The notes under the pieces: model-generated
Databases searched by the model: none
What the model was told of the DNA's origin: nothing
Seen by the model: only the letters and a program-made list of their open reading frames with translations
Program-made: the position numbers and the translations under genes
Part shown: one piece after another, positions 59,570-64,000 of the stretch
Numbering within the stretch: position 1 is the stretch's first letter
How the letters are laid out: each line of letters starts with the position of its first letter
DNA from: Terribacillus halophilus
GTDB lineage: Bacteria > Bacillota > Bacilli > Bacillales > Amphibacillaceae
Direction: 5' to 3'
DNA length: 64,000 bases
Assembly: GCF_900101385.1 (NCBI RefSeq)
Contig: NZ_FMZB01000008.1
Span: forward strand, 62,001-126,000

Positions 59570-60898
59570 TTGGACCCATCAATAGTCATTAATTTAAGTT
59601 TAGTTGTGTTATTCATCATTTTTACGGCCTTTTTCGTAGGTGCAGAGTTTTCAGTTGTGAAAGTGCGTATGTCTCGAATCGATCAGCTGGTCGCAGAGGG
59701 CAATAAACGGGCAACCATTGTGAAGAAACTAGTGGATAACCTGGATTATTATCTGTCGGCCTGTCAGCTTGGTATCACTGTAACCGCGCTTGTCTTGGGT
59801 GCGTTAGGTGAACCGACCGTGGAGAAAATGCTTCATCCTTTATTCCACGAAATCGGGCTGTCTGATTCCTTGTCTACGGTTCTGTCTTATGCCATTGCCT
59901 TTGCGTCGGTTACATTCTTGCATGTGGTGATTGGTGAATTGGCGCCAAAGACATTGGCAATCCAGTACACAGAGCAATTGACATTGATTCTAGGCCCGCC
60001 GCTGTATTGGTTCGGTAAGCTGATGGCACCATTCATTTACTTGCTGAATGGTTCTGCTCGTGTGTTCCTGAAGCTGTTCGGCGTGAAACCGGCAGCACAT
60101 GAATCGGCACACTCGGAAGAAGAATTGCGCATTATTATGACGCAAAGCTATCAAAGTGGTGAAATCAACAAAACAGAACTTAGTTATATGGAAAACATCT
60201 TTACATTTGACGAACGCGTAGCGAAGGATATCATGGTACCGCGGACGCAGGTGGTCACGTTGGAGAAATCAATGACTGCTGCTGAAGTGATTGAAATCAT
60301 CGATGAACACCAGTTCACACGTTATTTGGTGACAGAGGATGGTGATAAGGACCATATCATCGGCTTCGTCAATGTGAAGGAAATGCTGACGGATTTTGCT
60401 GCAGGCAGAAGACAGAGTCTGCCTAATTTCATTCATGAGCTGCCGCTCATTCATGAGGGAACATCCTTGCAGGATGCTCTACTGAAGATGCAGACAGAAC
60501 GCGTGCATATTGCACTTGTGATGGATGAATATGGCGGGACTGCAGGGATCCTGACGATGGAGGACATTCTTGAAGAAATCGTGGGAGAAATCCATGATGA
60601 ATTTGATGAAGATGAGGTACCGGATGTACAGGAAGTTTCTGATCTGACATACCATATCAATGGCCGTGTGCTGCTGGATGATTTGGAGGATCGATTCGGC
60701 TTTGCATTCGACAACCGGGACGATGTTGATACGATAGGCGGCTGGATTTTTGTTAAGAATGATGAAGTGGATTCACAGACAACTGTGGTGGATGCAGCAG
60801 GAAATGAGTGGGAAGTTATCGAAATGGATAATCATCAGATCATTTTGGTTGAACTGCGCATCCTGGAACAAGAACAGCTTCCGCGTCTGGAAGCTTGA
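59570..60898 (+). CDS. CNNM/CorC-family transporter (HlyC/CorC type)
   Basis: The 442-residue protein has a DUF21 membrane domain with four helices (about 1-195), two CBS domains (about 215-335; KDIMVPRTQV and VMDEYGGTAGILTMEDIL), and a C-terminal CorC_HlyC domain (about 350-435; IGGWIF). Related Bacillus and Staphylococcus proteins (YhdP, MpfA) export magnesium, and others manganese or cobalt. Downstream of an Mn riboswitch, manganese efflux is the natural inference. The start is a TTG behind GAAGGGA; a 176-base gap with its own hairpin precedes it. A strong terminator closes the unit. Confidence 0.88.
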   Translation: MDPSIVINLSLVVLFIIFTAFFVGAEFSVVKVRMSRIDQLVAEGNKRATIVKKLVDNLDYYLSACQLGITVTALVLGALGEPTVEKMLHPLFHEIGLSDSLSTVLSYAIAFASVTFLHVVIGELAPKTLAIQYTEQLTLILGPPLYWFGKLMAPFIYLLNGSARVFLKLFGVKPAAHESAHSEEELRIIMTQSYQSGEINKTELSYMENIFTFDERVAKDIMVPRTQVVTLEKSMTAAEVIEIIDEHQFTRYLVTEDGDKDHIIGFVNVKEMLTDFAAGRRQSLPNFIHELPLIHEGTSLQDALLKMQTERVHIALVMDEYGGTAGILTMEDILEEIVGEIHDEFDEDEVPDVQEVSDLTYHINGRVLLDDLEDRFGFAFDNRDDVDTIGGWIFVKNDEVDSQTTVVDAAGNEWEVIEMDNHQIILVELRILEQEQLPRLEA

Positions 60899-60910
60899 TA
60901 AGGTAAATAG

Positions 60911-60950
60911 AAAAAGGCCGGGATGCCTCGCATGCATCCCGGCCTTTTTT
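60911..60950 (+). terminator. Terminator of the CNNM gene
   Basis: A 16-base arm ending GGCCGGGATGC pairs with GCATCCCGGCC plus T run, with a short loop. Confidence 0.93.
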
Positions 60951-60967
60951 ACTGGAGGTAACGTATA

Positions 60968-61756
60968 TTGATTAAACTTTATGAAAATAAACATCAGGAA
61001 AAGAATGAAGTTGCCCGGCATCAGCATAACACTCATCAGCTGCTTTACGTCCTGGATGGAGAAGGAAAATGTGAATTGGATATGGAAAACCAGAAGCTGC
61101 ATCCTGATAGCATTGTGCTTATCTCTCCGCATACAAACCATGCCATCCAAGCCGATTCTAAAATGACAGTGCTCGTGCTGGAATTCGATTTCCGGCATCT
61201 GGCTGAAGATGTTATATCTTATCTTGTCGAACCGGTATTTGCTAAAGCGCGAGTCTTGGATCTATCACTGTTCGAAAGCAGTGAGCTTCGTCAGTTGTTG
61301 CGCAAGATGCTGTTTGAGCAATCGCAGGGACATCCCATTCATACGATGGGGTTGAAGCTCCTGCTCTCGCAGGTACTGTATCAGCTTGCTATCATGCAGC
61401 GGGGAGATACGACGCAGGATACAAATACAAGACGGGCAAAATGGCTCAAGCATCACTTGGAAACAAGATATTTCGAGATTGCCAGTATGGAAGAAGTTGC
61501 TGCCAAAGCAGGTGTGAGCAGCCGTTACATGAATCAAATTTTCAAAGAAATGTATGATATGACACCCTATCAATTCCTGACAGAGGTCCGGCTGCTGAAA
61601 GTGAAGAAAATGCTGCGTGAAACGGATAGGGAAATTGTCTCGATCTGCTTTGAAGTCGGATTTGAAGCGGTCTCGACATTTTATCGTGTCTTCAAAAAAT
61701 ATGTAGGTGTCACACCGAATGTTTATCGGCGAACGACAGATGATTTCCGAAATTGA
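60968..61756 (+). CDS. AraC-family transcription regulator
   Basis: This 262-residue protein has an N-terminal cupin sensor domain (HQHNTHQLLYVLDGEGKCEL) and a C-terminal AraC double helix-turn-helix (from about 165: MEEVAAKAGVSSRYMNQIF and ICFEVGFEAVSTFYRVFKKY). It probably senses a sugar or related acid and activates the genes that follow. The start is the TTG at 60968, nine bases after GGAGG. It lies directly upstream of a Gfo/Idh/MocA gene, with a possible CcpA site between them. Confidence 0.87.
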   Translation: MIKLYENKHQEKNEVARHQHNTHQLLYVLDGEGKCELDMENQKLHPDSIVLISPHTNHAIQADSKMTVLVLEFDFRHLAEDVISYLVEPVFAKARVLDLSLFESSELRQLLRKMLFEQSQGHPIHTMGLKLLLSQVLYQLAIMQRGDTTQDTNTRRAKWLKHHLETRYFEIASMEEVAAKAGVSSRYMNQIFKEMYDMTPYQFLTEVRLLKVKKMLRETDREIVSICFEVGFEAVSTFYRVFKKYVGVTPNVYRRTTDDFRN

Positions 61757-61784
61757 GAATAACGGAAAAGATTGATAAGAAAAA

Positions 61785-61798
61785 TGTAAACGCTTTAC
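61785..61798 (+). promoter_or_regulatory. Candidate CcpA (cre) site
   Basis: TGTAAACGCTTTAC matches the cre consensus at 12 of 14 positions, about 50 bases before the dehydrogenase start. It suggests catabolite control of this operon. Confidence 0.5.
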
Positions 61799-61836
61799 TT
61801 ATACTATCCTTAAATTGGATAGTGGGAGGGCGCGGA

Positions 61837-62988
61837 ATGGCGACTAAAAAAATTGGGATAATCATGAACGGTGTAACAGGCAGGATGGGAACGAACCAGC
61901 ATCTTATTCGGTCTATCGCTGCGATACGGGCAGAAGGCGGCGTACTGCTTTCGAGCGGGGACAAATTGATGCCGGATCCGATTCTTATCGGACGAAATGA
62001 AGAAAAATTGGCAAAGCTTGCACGGGAAAATGATGTGGAGCGTTATAGTACCAACTTAGATGCAGCCTTGGCCGATGATTATAATCAGATTTATTTTGAT
62101 TCACAGACGACCAATCGTAGGGAAGCAAGCATCAAGCAGGCCATTGCGGCAGGGAAGCATATTTATTGCGAGAAACCGACGGCAACCAGCCTGGAAGGAT
62201 CTTTGGAGCTAGCCAGATTGGCACGCGAGGCCGGTGTGAAAAATGGTGTAGTACAAGATAAGCTGTTCCTTCCGGGTCTTCGGAAGCTGAAACATTTGAT
62301 CGATAGCAATTACTTCGGGGAGATACTTTCTGTAAAACTGGACTTCGGCTACTGGGTGTTCGAAGGCGACTGGCAAGAAGCACAGCGGCCAAGCTGGAAT
62401 TACCGGGAGGAAGACGGCGGCGGTATCATCGTCGATATGTTTGCCCATTGGCGATATGTCATCGACCATCTTTTCGGAGAAATCGATAGCTTGACCTGCC
62501 TTGGAGCAACACATATCCCGTACCGGGTAGATGAAGCGGGCAATCGCTACAAAGCAACGGCTGATGATGCAGCTTATGCTATTTTTGCCCTTAAGAACGG
62601 GATCGTTGTCCAGGCCAATTCCTCGTGGACGACAAGGGTTGATCGTGATGACCTGGTTACTTTCCAAGTGGATGGAACATTGGGAAGCGCGGTGGCAGGT
62701 CTTCGTGATTGCAAGGTCCAGCATCGGGTGACAACGCCGAAGCCGGTATGGAATCCGGATATTCCAAATTCAATCGATTTCCGCTCCCAGTGGGAGACGT
62801 TACCGGAAAACCGCACGTATGATAATGGATTCAAGATTCAATGGGAATTGTTCCTGAAACATGTGGAGGAGAATGCAGCATTTCCGTGGGACTTGCTAGA
62901 GGGTGCAAAAGGCACCCAGCTGTCAGATTTAGGGCTGGAAGCTTGGCGTGAGAAAAAATGGGTCACTGTTCCGAGTCTGGAAGATTAA
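61837..62988 (+). CDS. Gfo/Idh/MocA-family dehydrogenase
   Basis: The 383-residue NAD(P)-dependent dehydrogenase has a Rossmann N terminus (IGIIMNGVTGRMG, a variant of GxGxxG), the CEKPTA motif that carries the substrate-binding Lys, and a C-terminal alpha/beta domain with YVIDHLFGEIDSL. Gfo/Idh/MocA enzymes oxidise sugars, inositols and related compounds. The start ATG at 61837 follows GGGAGGG. It is followed 14 bases later by a DUF993 gene, forming a catabolic unit under the AraC gene. Confidence 0.85.
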   Translation: MATKKIGIIMNGVTGRMGTNQHLIRSIAAIRAEGGVLLSSGDKLMPDPILIGRNEEKLAKLARENDVERYSTNLDAALADDYNQIYFDSQTTNRREASIKQAIAAGKHIYCEKPTATSLEGSLELARLAREAGVKNGVVQDKLFLPGLRKLKHLIDSNYFGEILSVKLDFGYWVFEGDWQEAQRPSWNYREEDGGGIIVDMFAHWRYVIDHLFGEIDSLTCLGATHIPYRVDEAGNRYKATADDAAYAIFALKNGIVVQANSSWTTRVDRDDLVTFQVDGTLGSAVAGLRDCKVQHRVTTPKPVWNPDIPNSIDFRSQWETLPENRTYDNGFKIQWELFLKHVEENAAFPWDLLEGAKGTQLSDLGLEAWREKKWVTVPSLED

Positions 62989-63002
62989 AAGGAGGAAGCT
63001 GC

Positions 63003-64000
63003 ATGACAACGATTCTTTTACCAAAGCAAGGGCGTACGCTGGAAGAATATGAACTGGTCCATCCGGCTTCTTCTTATCCGACCGAGGGGGCCTTCCAAAC
63101 AAGGATTGCCTATTCTGCAGCTCATGTGGTTGCAGATGCAACATCTAATGCACACCCTGTCCTTGGCGGAGCCGTTGATTGGGATGCTACTTTGGCGTAT
63201 CGCAAAGCATTGTGGAAGCTTGGTTTCGGGGTGGCAGAAGCGATGGATACAGCACAGCGGGGGATGGGCCTTACGTGGGAAATGGCAAAGGAATTGATTT
63301 CGGTAAGTGCGGCGGAAGCGAAAAAGGAGAATGCAATGCTTGCATCCGGCGCTGGGACGGATCATTTGCCGGCAGACAGGACGTATACGATGGCAGAGAT
63401 CAAGCAAGCTTATGAGGAGCAGTGTACATTTGTCGAAAGCACCGGAAGCCAGATTATTCTGATGGCAAGCCGTGCATTGGCTGCCAGTGGCCGATCTGCG
63501 GCAGATTACAAGGATGTATACGGGCATGTGCTGGAAGGAGTGAAAAAGCCAGTCATCCTGCATTGGCTTGGACCGATGTTCGACCCGAAATTGACGGGCT
63601 ATTGGGGTGCGGAAGCAATCAGCCAGGCGATGGATGCTTGTCTTGATTTGATCCACCAGCATGAAACGAAAATCGACGGAATCAAGATTTCCCTGCTGGA
63701 TAAAGACAAGGAAATCGAGATGCGATCCCAGTTGCCTGCATCTGTTCGTATGTATACAGGAGATGATTTCAACTATCCAGAGTTGATTCAAGGGGATGGC
63801 GAGCAGTACAGTCATGCACTGCTCGGGATATTCGATGCGATTGCACCAGCTGCATCGGAGGCGCTGCGTGCACTTGATGCCGGTGATCTGGAAGGATATC
63901 GGGAAATTTTCGATAAAACGGTGCCGCTTGCAAGGCACATCTTCGAGACACCGACGTACGCGTACAAAACAGGGGTCGTTTTCCTGGCCTATCTGAATGG
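63003..64000 (+). CDS. DUF993 / dihydrodipicolinate-synthase-like protein (cut by window end)
   Basis: At least 332 residues, open to the window edge. The N terminus TTILLPKQGRTLEEYELVHP is typical of DUF993 proteins, a TIM-barrel family related to dihydrodipicolinate synthase. It is usually found with Gfo/Idh/MocA dehydrogenases and sugar isomerases in uncharacterised carbohydrate-breakdown loci. A Lys in DGIKISLLDKDKEI is the likely barrel lysine. The start ATG follows AAAAGGAGGAAG. It probably catalyses an aldol-type cleavage or dehydration, but this is inference from the fold. Confidence 0.8.
   Translation, partial: MTTILLPKQGRTLEEYELVHPASSYPTEGAFQTRIAYSAAHVVADATSNAHPVLGGAVDWDATLAYRKALWKLGFGVAEAMDTAQRGMGLTWEMAKELISVSAAEAKKENAMLASGAGTDHLPADRTYTMAEIKQAYEEQCTFVESTGSQIILMASRALAASGRSAADYKDVYGHVLEGVKKPVILHWLGPMFDPKLTGYWGAEAISQAMDACLDLIHQHETKIDGIKISLLDKDKEIEMRSQLPASVRMYTGDDFNYPELIQGDGEQYSHALLGIFDAIAPAASEALRALDAGDLEGYREIFDKTVPLARHIFETPTYAYKTGVVFLAYLN

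Noticed and set aside
63018-63938. 306-codon minus-strand open frame at the right edge
   Set aside because: Antisense to the DUF993 gene, which has a good start, ribosome-binding site and family signature.
1-64000. rRNA, tRNA, CRISPR or prophage features
   Set aside because: Reading through both strands I found no tRNA-like cloverleaf, rRNA core, regularly spaced repeats or phage gene cluster.

Overview
This window looks like chromosomal DNA of a Gram-positive, low-to-moderate GC member of the Bacillaceae. The signs are strong AGGAGG-type ribosome-binding sites, several TTG and GTG starts, many rho-independent terminators, and close resemblance to Bacillus subtilis proteins (Fra/YdhG, PbuE, TenI-ThiO-ThiS-ThiG-ThiF, YvbJ/YvbK, YkvR, PncB, HU, Mta-like MerR, YezD). 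A halotolerant genus such as Terribacillus is my guess; nothing in the window proves it. I found no rRNA, tRNA, CRISPR array, insertion sequence or prophage.

Layout. 0-7 kb: small unknown genes, a frataxin-like iron chaperone, a CynX/NimT-type MFS pump, an aldo/keto reductase, a lipoprotein, a membrane protein and an RNase J-like beta-CASP hydrolase. 7-11.5 kb (minus): a UgpCAEB-like ABC importer operon. 11.5-15.6 kb: an EAL phosphodiesterase followed by a PAS-PAS-GGDEF cyclase, then small genes. 15.6-19.4 kb: an ArsR regulator and MFS efflux pair with two matching operators, and pbuE behind an adenine riboswitch. 19.6-23 kb: a serine hydrolase, a frameshifted Nudix gene and two tandem SDR dehydrogenases. 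23-27 kb: a TPP-riboswitch thiazole operon (tenI-thiO-thiS-thiG-thiF).

27-39 kb is the most striking part. One SAM-I riboswitch precedes a homoserine dehydrogenase without an ACT domain. A second precedes a ten-gene operon: a dipeptide-type ABC importer (two permeases, a fused double ATPase, a binding lipoprotein), two NtaA/SnaA/DmoA-type flavin monooxygenases, an O-acetylhomoserine sulfhydrylase-like enzyme, YezD, and two proteins of unknown role. Together they suggest a methionine-starvation system that imports an organosulfur compound, splits its C-S bond oxidatively and captures the released sulfide or thiol on activated homoserine.

39-48 kb: two zinc-ribbon membrane proteins, YvbK, a SulP transporter with a universal stress protein, a serine-recombinase homologue that has lost its catalytic residues, and a LytTR-DUF3021-ABC operon. 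48-58 kb: aldo/keto reductases, an Excalibur coiled-coil protein, Eis acetyltransferase, Nudix, MerR/Mta-like regulator, YkvR, PncB, HU, and a small-kinase-like pair. 58-61 kb: a DinB protein, then a yybP-ykoY (manganese) riboswitch heading a half-length Spo0M-like protein and a CNNM/CorC transporter. 61-64 kb: an AraC regulator, a Gfo/Idh/MocA dehydrogenase and a DUF993 protein cut by the window edge.
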